In this document: positions 18,797-32,639 of the stretch, piece after piece
Layout of the letters: each line of letters begins with the position of its first letter
Numbering within the stretch: position 1 is the first letter of the stretch
Assembly (NCBI GenBank): GCA_964019135.1
Contig: OZ025258.1
Span: 32,544,186 to 32,608,185, forward strand
Length of the DNA: 64,000 nt
Direction: 5' to 3'
Source: Arenicola marina
Lineage: Eukaryota > Annelida > Polychaeta > Arenicolidae
Program-made: the position numbers and the translations under genes
The notes under the pieces: model-generated
Databases searched by the model: none
The model's input: the letters and a program-made list of their open reading frames with translations, nothing else
What the model was told of the DNA's origin: nothing

Positions 18797-21700
18797 TGAG
18801 GGACAAGGCTCGGTAGAATGAGCGAAAGGGCTCTATGGAGAGAGGGACAAGACTCTGTGGAGAGAGGGACGAGGCTCTGTGGAGAGAGGGACGAGGTTCT
18901 GTGGAGAGAGGGACGAGGCTCTGTGGAGAGAGGGACGAGACTCTGTGGAGAGAGGGACGAGACTCTGTGGAGAGAGGGACGAGGCTCTGTGGAGAGAGGG
19001 ACGAGGCTCTGTGGAGAGAGGAACGAGGCTCTGTGGAGAGAGGGACGAGGCTCTGTGGAGAGAGGGACGAGGCTCTGTGGAGAGAGGGACGAGGCTCTGT
19101 GGAGAGAGGGACGAGGCTCTGTGGAGAGAGGGACGAGGCTCTGTGGAGAGAGGGACGAGGCTCAGTGGAGAGAGGGACGAGGCTCTGTGGAGAGAGGGAC
19201 GAGGCTCTGTGGAGAGGGAGACGAGGCTCTGTGGAGAGAGGGACGAGGCTCTGTGGAGAGAGGGACGAGGCTCAGTGGAGAGAGGGACGAGGCTCAGTGG
19301 AGAGAGGGACGAGGCTCTGTGGAGAGAGGGACGAGGCTCAGTGGAGAGAGGGACGAGGCTCTGTGGAGAGAGGGACGAGGCTCAGTGGAGAGAGGGACGA
19401 GGCTCTGTGGGGAGAGGGACGAGGCTCTGTGGAGAGAGGGACGAGGCTCTGTGGAGAGAGGGACGAGGCTCTGTGGAGAGAGGGACGAGGCTCTGTGGAG
19501 AGAGGGACGAGGCTCTGTGGAGAGAGGGACGAGGCTCTGTGGAGAGAGGGACGAGACTCTGTGGAGAGAGGGACGAGACTCTGTGGAGAGAGGGACGAGG
19601 CTCTGTGGAGAGAGGGACGAGGCTCTGTGGAGAGAGGAACGAGGCTCTGTGGAGAGAGGGACGAGGCTCTGTGGAGAGAGGGACGAGGCTCTGTGGAGAG
19701 AGGGACGAGGCTCTGTGGAGAGAGGGACGAGGCTCTGTGGAGAGAGGGACGAGGCTCTGTGGAGAGAGGGACGAGGCTCAGTGGAGAGAGGGACGAGGCT
19801 CTGTGGAGAGAGGGACGAGGCTCTGTGGAGAGAGGGACGAGGCTCTGTGGAGAGAGGGACGAGGCTCTGTGGAGAGAGGGACGAGGCTCTGTGGAGAGAG
19901 GGACGAGGCTCTGTGGAGAGGGAGACGAGGCTCTGTGGAGAGAGGGACGAGGCTCTGTGGAGAGAGGGACGAGGCTCAGTGGAGAGAGGGACGAGGCTCA
20001 GTGGAGAGAGGGACGAGGCTCTGTAGAGAGAGGGACGAGGCTCTGTGGAGAGAGGGACGAGGCTCAGTGGAGAGAGGGACGAGGCTCAGTGGAGAGAGGG
20101 ACGAGGCTCTGTGGAGAGAGGGACGAGGCTCAGTGGAGAGAGGGACGAGGCTCTGTGGAGAGAGGGACGAGGCTCAGTGGAGAGAGGGACGAGGCTCTGT
20201 GGGGAGAGGGACGAGGCTCTGTGGAGAGAGGGACGAGGCTCTGTGGAGAGAGGGACGAGGCTCTGGGGAGAGAGGGACGAGGCTCTGGGGAGAGAGGGAC
20301 GAGGCTCAGTGGAGAGAGGGACGAGGCTCTGTGGAGAGAGGGACGAGGCTCTGTGGAGAGAGGGACGAGGCTCTGTGGAGAGAGGGACGAGGCTCTGTGG
20401 AGAGAGGGACGAGGCTCTGTGGAGAGAGGGACGAGGCTCAGTGGAGAGAGGGACGAGGCTCTGTGGAGAGAGGGACGAGGCTCTGTGGAGAGAGGGACGA
20501 GGCTCTGTGGAGAGAGGGACGAGGCTCTGTGGAGAGAGGGACGAGGCTCTGTGGAGAGAGGGACGAGGCTCTGTGGAGAGAGGGACGAGGCTCTGTGGAG
20601 AGAGGGACGAGACTCTGTGGAGAGAGGGACGAGGCTCTGTGGAGAGAGGGACGAGGCTCTGTTGGAGAGAGGAACGAGGCTCTGTGGAGAGAGGGACGAG
20701 GCTCTGTGGAGAGAGGAACGAGGCTCTGTGGAGAGAGGGACGAGGCTCTGTGGAGAGAGGGACGAGGCTCTGTGGAGAGAGGGACGAGGCTCTGTGGAGA
20801 GAGGGACGAGGCTCTGTGGAGAGAGGGACGAGGCTCTGTGGAGAGAGGGACGAGGCTCAGTGGAGAGAGGGACGAGGCTCTGTGGAGAGAGGGACGAGGC
20901 TCTGTGGAGAGAGGGACGAGGCTCTGTGGAGAGAGGGACGAGGCTCTGTGGAGAGAGGGACGAGGCTCTGTGGAGAGAGGGACGAGGCTCTGTGGAGAGG
21001 GAGACGAGGCTCTGTGGAGAGAGGGACGAGGCTCTGTGGAGAGAGGGACGAGGCTCAGTGGAGAGAGGGACGAGGCTCAGTGGAGAGAGGGACGAGGCTC
21101 TGTAGAGAGAGGGACGAGGCTCTGTGGAGAGAGGGACGAGGCTCAGTGGAGAGAGGGACGAGGCTCAGTGGAGAGAGGGACGAGGCTCTGTGGAGAGAGG
21201 GACGAGGCTCAGTGGAGAGAGGGACGAGGCTCTGTGGAGAGAGGGACGAGGCTCAGTGGAGAGAGGGACGAGGCTCTGTGGAGAGAGGGACGAGGCTCTG
21301 TGGAGAGAGGAACGAGGCTCTGTGGAGAGAGGGACGAGGCTCTGTGGAGAGAGGGACGAGGCTCTGTGGAGAGAGGGACGAGGCTCTGTGGAGAGAGGGA
21401 CGAGGCTCTGTGGAGAGAGGGACGAGGCTCTGTGGAGAGAGGGACGAGGCTCAGTGGAGAGAGGGACGAGGCTCTGTGGAGAGAGGGACGAGGCTCTGTG
21501 GAGAGAGGGACGAGGCTCTGTGGAGAGAGGGACGAGGCTCTGTGGAGAGAGGGACGAGGCTCTGTGGAGAGAGGGACGAGGCTCTGTGGAGAGGGAGACG
21601 AGGCTCTGTGGAGAGAGGGACGAGGCTCTGTGGAGAGAGGGACGAGGCTCAGTGGAGAGAGGGACGAGGCTCAGTGGAGAGAGGGACGAGGCTCTGTGGA

Positions 21701-24700
21701 GAGAGGGACGAGGCTCTGTGGAGAGAGGGACGAGGCTCTGTGGAGAGAGGGACGAGGCTCAGTGGAGAGAGGGACGAGGCTCTGTGGAGAGAGGGACGAG
21801 GCTCTGTGGAGAGAGGGACGAGGCTCTGTGGAGAGAGGGACGAGGCTCTGTGGAGAGAGGGACGAGGCTCTGGGGAGAGAGGGACGAGGCTCAGTGGAGA
21901 GAGGGACGAGGCTCTGTGGAGAGAGGGACGAGGCTCTGTGGAGAGAGGGACGAGGCTCTGTGGAGAGAGGGACGAGGCTCTGTGGAGAGAGGGACGAGGC
22001 TCTGTGGAGAGAGGGACGAGGCTCTGTGGAGAGAGGGACGAGGCTCTGTGGAGAGAGGGACGAGGCTCAGTGGAGAGAGGGACGAGGCTCTGTGGAGAGA
22101 GGGACGAGGCTCTGTGGAGAGAGGGACGAGGCTCTGTGGAGAGAGGGACGAGGCTCTGTGGAGAGAGGGACGAGGCTCCGTGGAGAGGGAGACGAGGCTC
22201 TGTGGAGAGAGGGACGAGGCTCTGTGGAGAGAGGGACGAGGCTCAGTAGAGAGAGGGACGAGGCTCAGTGGAGAGAGGGACGAGGCTCTGTGGAGAGAGG
22301 GACGAGGCTCTGTGGAGAGAGGGACGAAACTCTGTGGAGAGAGGGACGAGGCTCTGGGGAGAGAGGGACGAGGCTCAGTGGAGAGAGGGACGAGGCTCTG
22401 TGGAGAGAGGGACGAGGCTCTGTGGAGAGAGGGACGAGGCTCTGTGGAGAGAGGGACGAGACTCTGTGGAGAGAGGGACGAGACTCTGTGGAGAGAGGGA
22501 CGAGGCTCTGTGGAGAGAGGGACGAGGCTCTGTGGAGAGAGGAACGAGGCTCTGTGGAGAGAGGGACGAGGCTCTGTGGAGAGAGGGACGAGGCTCTGTG
22601 GAGAGAGGGACGAGGCTCTGTGGAGAGAGGGACGAGGCTCAGTGGAGAGAGGGACGAGGCTCTGTGGAGAGAGGGACGAGGCTCTGTGGAGAGAGGGACG
22701 AGGCTCTGTGGAGAGAGGGACGAGGCTCTGTGGAAAGAGGGACGAGGCTCTGTGGAGAGAGGGACGAGGCTCTGTGGAGAGAGGGACGAGGCTCAGTGGA
22801 GAGAGGGACGAGGCTCTGTGGAGAGAGGGACGAGGCTCTGTGGAGAGAGGGACGAGGCTCTGTGGAGAGAGGGACGAGGCTCTGTGGAGAGAGGGACGGG
22901 GCTCTGTGGAGAGAGAGACGAGGCTCAGTGGAGAGAGGGACGAGGCTCTGTGGAGAGAGGGACACAGCTCAATGGAGAGAGGGACGAGGCTCTGTGGAGA
23001 GAGGGACGAGGCTCTGTGGAGAGAGGGACGAGGCTCTGTGGAGAGAGGGACGAGGCTCTGTGGAGAGAGGGACGAGGCTCTGTGGAGAGAGGGACGAGGC
23101 TCAGTGGAGAGAGGGACGAGGCTCTGTGGAGAGAGGGACGAGGCTCTGTGGAGAGAGGGACGAGGCTCTGTGGAGAGAGGGACGAGGCTCTGTGGAGAGA
23201 GGGACGAGGCTCTGGGGAGAGAGGGACGAGGCTCAGTGGAGAGAGGGACGAGGCTCTGTGGAGAGAGGGACGAGGCTCTGTGGAGAGAGGGACGAGGCTC
23301 TGTGGAGAGAGGGACGAGGCTCTGTGGAGAGAGGGACGAGGCTCTGTGGAGAGAGGGACGAGGCTCAGTGGAGAGAGGGACGAGGCTCTGTGGAGAGAGG
23401 GACGAGGCTCTGTGGAGAGAGGGACGAGGCTCTGTGGAGAGAGGGACGAGGCTCTGTGGAGAGAGGGACGAGGCTCCGTGGAGAGGGAGACGAGGCTCTG
23501 TGGAGAGAGGGACGAGGCTCTGTGGAGAGAGGGACGAGGCTCAGTAGAGAGAGGGACGAGGCTCAGTGGAGAGAGGGACGAGGCTCTGTGGAGAGAGGGA
23601 CGAGGCTCTGTGGAGAGAGGGACGAGGCTCTGTGGAGAGAGGGACGAGGCTCTGGGGAGAGAGGGACGAGGCTCAGTGGAGAGAGGGACGAGGCTCTGTG
23701 GAGAGAGGGACGAGGCTCTGTGGAGAGAGGGACGAGGCTCTGTGGAGAGAGGGACGAGGCTCTGTGGAGAGAGTGACGAGGCTCAGTGGAGAGAGGGACG
23801 AGGCTCAGTGGAGAGAGGGACGAGGCTCTGTGGAGAGAAGGACGAGGCTCTGTGGAGAGAGGGACGAGGCTCTGTGGAGAGAGGGACGAGACTCTGTGGA
23901 GAGAGGGACGAGGCTCTGTGGAGAGAGGGACGAGGCTCAGTGGAGAGAGGGACGAGGCTCTGTGGAGAGAGGGACGAGGCTCTGTGGAGAGAGGGACGAG
24001 GCTCTGTGGAGAGAGGGACGAGGCTCTGTGGAGAGAGGGACGAGGCTCTGTGGAGAGAGGGACGAGGCTCTGTGGAGAGAGGGACGAGGCTCAGTGGAGA
24101 GAGGGACGAGGCTCTGTGGAGAGAGGGACGAGGCTCTGTGGAGAGAGGGACGAGGCTCTGTGGAGAGAGGGACGAGGCTCTGTGGAGAGAGGGACGGGGC
24201 TCTGTGGAGAGAGAGACGAGGCTCAGTGGAGAGAGGGACGAGGCTCTGTGGAGAGAGGGACACAGCTCAATGGAGAGAGGGACGAGGCTCTGTGGAGAGA
24301 GGGACGCGGCTCTGTGGAGAGAGGGACGAGGCTCTGTGGAGAGAGGGACGAGGCTCTGTGGAGAGAGGGACGAGGCTCTGTGGAGAGAGGGACGAGGCTC
24401 TGTGGAGAGAGGGACGAGGCTCAGCGGAGAGAGGGACGAGGTCCTGTGGAGAGAGGGACGAGGCTCTGTGGAGAGGGAGACGAGGCTCTGTGGAGAGAGG
24501 GACGAGGCTCTGTGGAGAGAGGGACGAGGCTCAGTGGAGAGAGGGACGAGGCTCAGTGGAGAGAGGGACGAGGCTCTGTGGAGAGAGGGACGAGGCTCTG
24601 GGGAGAGAGGGACGAGGCTCAGTGGAGAGAGGGACGAGGCTCTGTGGAGAGAGGGACGAGGCTCTGTGGAGAGAGGGACGAGGCTCTGTGGAGAGAGGGA

Positions 24701-27700
24701 CGAGGCTCTGTGGAGAGAGGGACGAGGCTCTGTGGAGAGAGGGACGAGGCTCTGTGGAGAGAGGGACGAGGCTCTGTGGAGAGAGGGACGAGGCTCTGTG
24801 GAGAGAGGGACGAGGCTCTGTGGAGAGAGGGACGAGGCTCTGTGGAGAGAGGGACGAGGCTCAGTGGAGAGAGGGACGAGGCTCTGTGGAGAGAGGGACG
24901 AGGCTCTGTGGAGAGAGGGACGAGGCTCTGTGGAGAGAGGGACGAGGCTCTGTGGAGAGAGGGACGAGGCTCTGTGGAGAGGGAGACGAGGCTCTGTGGA
25001 GAGAGGGACGAGGCTCTGTGGAGAGAGGGACGAGGCTCAGTAGAGAGAGGGACGAGGCTCAGTGGAGAGAGGGACGAGGCTCTGTGGAGAGAGGGACGAG
25101 GCTCTGTGGAGAGAGGGACGAGGCTCTGTGGAGAGAGGGACGAGGCTCTGGGGAGAGAGGGACGAGGCTCAGTGGAGAGAGGGACGAGGCTCTGTGGAGA
25201 GAGGGACGAGGCTCTGTGGAGAGAGGGACGAGGCTCTGTGGAGAGAGGGACGAGGCTCTGTGGAGAGAGTGACGAGGCTCAGTGGAGAGAGGGACGAGGC
25301 TCAGTGGAGAGAGGGACGAGGCTCTGTGGAGAGAAGGACGAGGCTCTGTGGAGAGAGGGACGAGGCTCTGTGGAGAGAGGGACGAGACTCTGTGGAGAGA
25401 GGGACGAGGCTCTGTGGAGAGAGGGACGAGGCTCAGTGGAGAGAGGGACGAGGCTCTGTGGAGAGAGGGACGAGGCTCTGTGGAGAGAGGGACGAGGCTC
25501 TGTGGAGAGAGGGACGAGGCTCTGTGGAGAGAGGGACGAGGCTCTGTGGAGAGAGGGACGAGGCTCTGTGGAGAGAGGGACGAGGCTCAGTGGAGAGAGG
25601 GACGAGGCTCTGTGGAGAGAGGGACGAGGCTCTGTGGAGAGAGGGACGAGGCTCTGTGGAGAGAGGGACGAGGCTCTGTGGAGAGAGGGACGGGGCTCTG
25701 TGGAGAGAGAGACGAGGCTCAGTGGAGAGAGGGACGAGGCTCTGTGGAGAGAGGGACACAGCTCAATGGAGAGAGGGACGAGGCTCTGTGGAGAGAGGGA
25801 CGAGGCTCTGTGGAGAGAGGGACGAGGCTCTGTGGAGAGAGGGACGAGGCTCTGTGGAGAGAGGGACGAGGCTCTGTGGAGAGAGGGACGAGGCTCTGTG
25901 GAGAGAGGGACGAGGCTCAGCGGAGAGAGGGACGAGGTCCTGTGGAGAGAGGGACGAGGCTCTGTGGAGAGAGGGACGAGGCTCTGTGGAGAGAGGGACG
26001 AGGCTCTGTGGAGAGAGGGACGGGGCTCTGTGGAGAGAGAGACGAGGCTCAGTGGAGAGAGGGACAAGGCTCAGTGGAGAGAGGGACGAGGCTCAGTGGA
26101 GAGAAGGACGAGGCTCAGTGGAGAGAGGGACGAGACTCTGTGGAGAGAGGGACGAGGCTCTGTGGAGAGAGGGACGAGGCTCAGTGGAGAGAGGGACGAG
26201 GCTCTGTGGAGAGAGGGACGAGGCTCAGTGGAGAGAGGGACGAGGCTCAGTGGAGAGAGGGACGAGGCTCTGGGGAGAGAGGGACGAGGCTCTGTGGAGA
26301 GAGGGACGAGGCTCTGTGGAGAGAGGGACGAGGCTCTGTGGAGAGAGGGACGAGGCTCTGTGGAGAGAGGGACGAGACTCTGTGGAGAGAGGGACGAGGC
26401 TCTGTGGAGAGAGGGACGAGGCTCTGTGGAGAGAGGGACGAGGCTCTGTGGAGAGAAGGACGAGGCTCTGTGGAGAGAGGGACGAGGCTCTGCGGAGAGA
26501 GGGACGAGGCTCTGTGGAGAGAGGGACGAGGCTCTGTGGAGAGAGGGACGAGGCTCTGTGGAGAGAGGGACGAGGCTCTGTGGAGAGAGGGACGAGGCTC
26601 TGTGGAGAGAGGGACGAGGCTCTGTGGAGAGAAGGACGAGGCTCTGTGGAGAGAGGGACGAGGCTCTGCGGAGAGAGGGACGAGGCTCTGTGGAGAGAGG
26701 GACGAGGCTCTGTGGAGAGAGGGACGAGGCTCTGTGGAGAGAGGGACGAGGCTCTGTGGAGAGAGGGACGAGGCTCTGTGGAGAGAAGGACAAGGCTCTG
26801 TGGAGAGAGGGACGAGGCTCTGTGGAGAGAGGGACGAGGCTCTGTGGAAAGAGGGACGAGGCTCAGTGGAGAGAGGGACGAGGCTCAGTGGAGAGAGAGA
26901 CGAGGCTCTGTGGAGAGAGGGACGAGGCTCTGTGGAGAGAGGGACGAGGCTCTGTGGAGAGAGGGACGAGGCTCTGTGGAGAGAGGGACGAGGCTCAGTG
27001 GAGAGAGGGACGAGGCTCAGTGGAGAGAGGGACGAGGCTCTGTGGAGAGATGGACGAGGCTCTGTGGAGAGAGGGACGAGGCTCTGTGGAGAGAGGGACG
27101 AGGCTCTGTGGAGAGAGGGACGAGGCTCTGTGGAGAGAAGGAGAAGGCTCTGTGGAGAGAGGGACGAGGCTCTGTGGAGAGAGGGACGAGGCTCTGTTGA
27201 GAGAGGGACGAGGCTCAGTGGAGAGAGGGACGAGGCTCAGTGGAGAGAGGGACGAGGCTCTGTGGAGAGAGGGACGAGGCTCTGTGGAGAGAGGGACGAG
27301 GCTCTGTGGAGAGAGGGACGAGGCTCTGTGGAGAGAGGGACGAGGCTCTGTGGAGAGAGGGACGAGGCTCTGTGGAGAGAGGGACGAGGCTCTGTGGAGA
27401 GAGGGACGAGGCTCTGTGGAGAGGGAGACGAGGCTCTGTGGAGAGAGGGACGAGGCTCTGTGGAGAGAGGGACGAGGCTCTGTGGAGAGAGGGACGAGGC
27501 TCTGTGGAGAGAGGGACGAGGCTCTGTGGAGAGAGGGACGAGGCTCTGTGGAGAGAGGGACGAGGCTCTGTGGAGAGAGGGACGAGGCTCTGTGGAGAGA
27601 GGGACGAGGCTCAGTGGAGAGAGGGACGAGGCTCAGTGGAGAGAGGGACGAGACTCTGTGGAGAGAGGGACGAGGCTCTGCGGAGAGAGGGACGAGGCTC

Positions 27701-30700
27701 TGTGGAGAGAGGGACGAGGCTCTGCGGAGAGAGGGACGAGGCTCTGTGGAGAGAGGGACGAGGCTCTGTGGAGAGAGGGACGAGGCTCTGTGGAGAGAGG
27801 GACGAGACTCTGTGGAGAGAGGGACGAGGCTCTGTGGAGAGAGGGACGAGGCTCAGTGGAGAGAGGGACGAGGCTCTGTGGAGAGAGGGACGAGGCTCTG
27901 TGGAGAGAGGGACGAGGCTCTGTGGAGAGAGGGACGAGGCTCTGTGGAGAGAGGGACGAGGCTCTGTGGAGAGAGGGACGAGGCTCAGTGGAGAGAGGGA
28001 CGAGGCTCTGTGGAGAGAGGGACGAGGCTCTGTGGAGAGAGGGACGAGACTCTGTGGAGAGAGGGACGAGGCTCAGTGGAGAGAGGGACGAGGCTCTGTG
28101 GAAAGAGGGACGAGGCTCAGTGGAGAGAGGGACGAGGCTCTGTGGAAAGAGGGACGAGGCTCTGTGGAGAGAGGGACGAGGCTCTGTGGAGAGAGGGACG
28201 AGGCTCTGTGGAGAGAGGGACGAGGCTCAGTGGAGAGAGGGACGAGGCTCAGTGGAGAGAGGGACGAGACTCTGTGGAGAGAGGGACGAGGCTCTGCGGA
28301 GAGAGGGACGAGGCTCTGTGGAGAGAGGGACGAGGCTCTGCGGAGAGAGGGACGAGGCTCTGTGGAGAGAGGGACGAGGCTCTGTGGAGAGAGGGACGAG
28401 GCTCTGTGGAGAGAGGGACGAGACTCTGTGGAGAGAGGGACGAGGCTCTGTGGAGAGAGGGACGAGGCTCAGTGGAGAGAGGGACGAGGCTCTGTGGAGA
28501 GAGGGACGAGGCTCTGTGGAGAGAGGGACGAGGCTCTGTGGAGAGAGGGACGAGGCTCTGTGGAGAGAGGGACGAGGCTCTGTGGAGAGAGGGACGAGGC
28601 TCAGTGGAGAGAGGGACGAGGCTCTGTGGAGAGAGGGACGAGGCTCTGTGGAGAGAGGGACGAGACTCTGTGGAGAGAGGGACGAGGCTCAGTGGAGAGA
28701 GGGACGAGGCTCTGTGGAAAGAGGGACGAGGCTCAGTGGAGAGAGGGACGAGGCTCTGTGGAAAGAGGGACGAGGCTCTGTGGAGAGAGGGACGAGGCTC
28801 TGCGGAGAGAGGGACGAGGCTCTGTGGAGAGAGGGACGAGGCTCTGTGGAGAGAGGGACGAGGCTCTGTGGAGAGAGGGACGAGGCTCTGTGGAGAGAGG
28901 GACGAGGCTCTGTGGAGAGAGGGACGAGGCTCTGTGGAGAGAAGGACGAGGCTCTGTGGAGAGAGGGACGAGGCTCTGCGGAGAGAGGGACGAGGCTCTG
29001 TGGAGAGAGGGACGAGGCTCTGTGGAGAGAGGGACGAGGCTCTGTGGAGAGAGGGACGAGGCTCTGTGGAGAGAGGGACGAGGCTCTGTGGAGAGAAGGA
29101 CAAGGCTCTGTGGAGAGAGGGACGAGGCTCTGTGGAGAGAGGGACGAGGCTCTGTGGAAAGAGGGACGAGGCTCAGTGGAGAGAGGGACGAGGCTCAGTG
29201 GAGAGAGAGACGAGGCTCTGTGGAGAGAGGGACGAGGCTCTGTGGAGAGAGGGACGAGGCTCTGTGGAGAGAGGGACGAGGCTCTGTGGAGAGAGGGACG
29301 AGGCTCAGTGGAGAGAGGGACGAGGCTCAGTGGAGAGAGGGACGAGGCTCTGTGGAGAGATGGACGAGGCTCTGTGGAGAGAGGGACGAGGCTCTGTGGA
29401 GAGAGGGACGAGGCTCTGTGGAGAGAGGGACGAGGCTCTGTGGAGAGAAGGAGAAGGCTCTGTGGAGAGAGGGACGAGGCTCTGTGGAGAGAGGGACGAG
29501 GCTCTGTTGAGAGAGGGACGAGGCTCAGTGGAGAGAGGGACGAGGCTCAGTGGAGAGAGGGACGAGGCTCTGTGGAGAGAGGGACGAGGCTCTGTGGAGA
29601 GAGGGACGAGGCTCTGTGGAGAGAGGGACGAAGCTCTGTGGAGAGAGGGACGAGGCTCTGTGGAGAGAGGGACGAGGCTCTGTGGAGAGAGGGACGAGGC
29701 TCTGTGGAGAGAGGGACGAGACTCTGTGGAGAGAGGGACGAGGCTCTGTGGAGAGAGGGACGAGGCTCAGTGGAGAGAGGGACGAGGCTCTGTGGAGAGA
29801 GGGACGAGGCTCTGTGGAGAGAGGGACGAGGCTCTGTGGAGAGAGGGACGAGGCTCAGTGGAGAGAGGGACGAGACTCTGTGGAGAGAGGGACGAGGCTC
29901 AGTGGAGAGAGGGACGAGGCTCTGTGGAGAGAGGGACGAGGCTCTGTGGAGAGAGGGACGAGGCTCAGTGGAGAGAGGGACGAGGCTCAGTGGAGAGAAG
30001 GACGAGGCTCAGTGGAGAGAGGGACGAGACTCTGTGGAGAGAGGGACGAGGCTCTGTGGAGAGAGGGACGAGGCTCTGTGGAGAGAGGGACGAGGCTCTG
30101 TGGAGAGAGGGACGAGGCTCTGTGGAGAGAGGGACGAGGCTCAGTGGAGAGAGGGACGAGACTCTGTGGAGAGAGGGACGAGGCTCTGTGGAGAGAGGGA
30201 CGAGGCTCTGTGGAGAGAGGGACGAGGCTCTGTGGAGAGAGGGACGAGGCTCTGTGGAGAGAGGGACGAGGCTCTGTGGAGAGAGGGACGAGGCTCTGTG
30301 GAGAGAGGGACGAGGCTCTGTGGAGAGGGAGACGAGGCTCTGTGGAGAGAGGGACGAGGCTCTGTGGAGAGAGGGACGAGGCTCTGTGGAGAGAGGGACG
30401 AGGCTCTGTGGAGAGAGGGACGAGGCTCTGTGGAGAGAGGGACGAGGCTCTGTGGAGAGAGGGACGAGGCTCTGTGGAGAGAGGGACGAGGCTCTGTGGA
30501 GAGAGGGACGAGGCTCAGTGGAGAGAGGGACGAGGCTCAGTGGAGAGAGGGACGAGACTCTGTGGAGAGAGGGACGAGGCTCTGCGGAGAGAGGGACGAG
30601 GCTCTGTGGAGAGAGGGACGAGGCTCTGCGGAGAGAGGGACGAGGCTCTGTGGAGAGAGGGACGAGGCTCTGTGGAGAGAGGGACGAGGCTCTGTGGAGA

Positions 30701-31595
30701 GAGGGACGAGACTCTGTGGAGAGAGGGACGAGGCTCTGTGGAGAGAGGGACGAGGCTCAGTGGAGAGAGGGACGAGGCTCTGTGGAGAGAGGGACGAGGC
30801 TCTGTGGAGAGAGGGACGAGGCTCTGTGGAGAGAGGGACGAGACTCTGTGGAGAGAGGGACGAGGCTCTGTGGAGAGAGGGACGAGGCTCAGTGGAGAGA
30901 GGGACGAGGCTCTGTGGAGAGAGGGACGAGGCTCTGTGGAGAGAGGGACGAGGCTCTGTGGAGAGAGGGACGAGGCTCTGTGGAGAGAGGGACGAGGCTC
31001 TGTGGAGAGAGGGACGAGGCTCAGTGGAGAGAGGGACGAGGCTCTGTGGAGAGAGGGACGAGGCTCTGTGGAGAGAGGGACGAGACTCTGTGGAGAGAGG
31101 GACGAGGCTCAGTGGAGAGAGGGACGAGGCTCTGTGGAGAGAGGGACGAGGCTCTGTGGAGAGAGGGACGAGGCTCTGTGGAGAGAGGGACGAGGCTCTG
31201 TGGAGAGAGGGACGAGGCTCTGTGGAGAGAGGGACGAGGCTCTGTGAAGAGAGGGACGAGGCTCAGTGGAGAGAGGGACGAGGCTCTGTGGAGAGAAGGA
31301 CGAGGCTCTGTGGAGAGAGGGACGAGGCTCTGTGGAGAGAGGGACGAGGCTCTGTGGAGAGAGGGACGAGGCTCAGTGGAGAAAGGGACGAGGCTCTGTG
31401 GAGGGAAGGACGAGGCTCTGTGGAGAGAGGGACGAGGCTCTGTGGAGAGAGGGACGAGGCTCTGTGGAGAGAGGGACGAGGCTCTGTGGAGAGAGGGACG
31501 AGGCTCTGTGAAGAGAAGGACGAGGCTCAGTGGAGAGAGGGACGAGGCTCTGTGGAGAGAGGGACGAGGCTCAGTTGGAGAGAGGGACACGGCTA
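18797..31595 (+). repeat. 12.8-kb satellite of a 22-bp unit
   Basis: About 580 copies of a 22-bp unit containing GGCTCTGTGGAGAGAGGGAC. Common variants are GGCTCAG, GGCTCTGGGG, GAGACT for GAGGCT and AGAGGGAGACGAG. As 22 is 1 modulo 3, each forward frame reads the same 22-residue peptide in turn and the unit lacks stops, giving open frames of up to 2,612 codons. These are not credible genes: there is no start context, no splice sites and no constraint on codon position. Higher-order copies are visible, for example variant blocks repeating at 2,310 bp (105 units) between about 26.8-27.2 and 29.1-29.5 kb. Confidence 0.97.
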
Positions 31596-32639
31596 AATGG
31601 AGAACGGAACTTTCAGTATATTAAACCCAGTATATTGCTCCATGAAAATAGAATAGCCGTTAAATTTAATGCCGGAGTGATAATATGACACGCTAAAACA
31701 TCACAAAATAGCGGCGATCATTGGATGTTGCATGACGTAATTGTAGGTTCCCGTTTGAACAGCTGGAGAACAGTACGCATCAGACGGACAGTCATGATAT
31801 TACTTTTGTTAAAAACATCGCAGGTTAAATGTCTATTCTAGATAGGATAAAACCAACATATCGAACACCTGCCAGTTACCTCCTTTCTCCCAAATGTCAA
31901 TTCATCTGAATATCTACATACACCCTACACCTGTCTACATTTTTAGCGTGATCAACAGTTGCATCTACGTCACTGTGCGAGAAAGTTACGGTTTTGTTCG
32001 TTGAGTTGACGGCTGAGTTCTTTTTTACAGGTTTCGTGACAAATACTTACCACACGTTCCTAAATATGAGCCATATATTTTGCATGATCCCTTAGATTGC
32101 TTAATAATGTACTCTTCTCTAGATTTATTATATTAATTTTGCGAATTAATTCAACCCGAAACTGGCCTTTAACAGTCGAACATAGTAATCAGTCGACACT
32201 TAGGTGATCTAATACAAATACAACCAAATTCGCTACTGTAGCACACTCGCATAGGATATGGTACGCATCTTCAACTTTAATTGTCAGATCACAAACAATC
32301 TGAGGTTGTCTGATTGCTGCAGTTATCCGCGAAAAGGGCTATGGGGGTGGGTCCTCTGTATAACACCTATATACTCTGTGGTATACATCCAGTGTTAACA
32401 TTGAATAATTTATTCGTTAATTTTGTCGGGCAGCTGATTTAATTATTAAAGACATGACATCAATGGCTTCGACCTCTCTTTGCTTGAATACATTTATGTA
32501 CAGCTGATATTTACTCCGAATCCGAAAACGTCTCATGGGGGTTGTTACGCGAAATGAAAGTCCTAAGCCTATGCTTGAAATGGACTTTGAATATGCATGC
32601 ATGTTACCTTAAGAGCTCGCTCGCTCTCGCTATTATTGA
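31596..32639. other. Unique flank right of the satellite
   Basis: AT-rich sequence without a supported gene or repeat. Confidence 0.5.

Noticed and set aside
22639-31590. Minus-strand Ser/Pro/Leu-rich open frames in the same array
   Set aside because: Shadow frames of the satellite, ended wherever the CTCAG variant gives TGA.
18818-31624. Very long plus-strand open frames (up to 2,612 codons) encoding an Arg/Glu/Gly-rich repeat protein
   Set aside because: They follow from a stop-free 22-bp unit read in rotating phase in all three frames. There is no promoter, start context or splice signal, and indels shift freely between frames.
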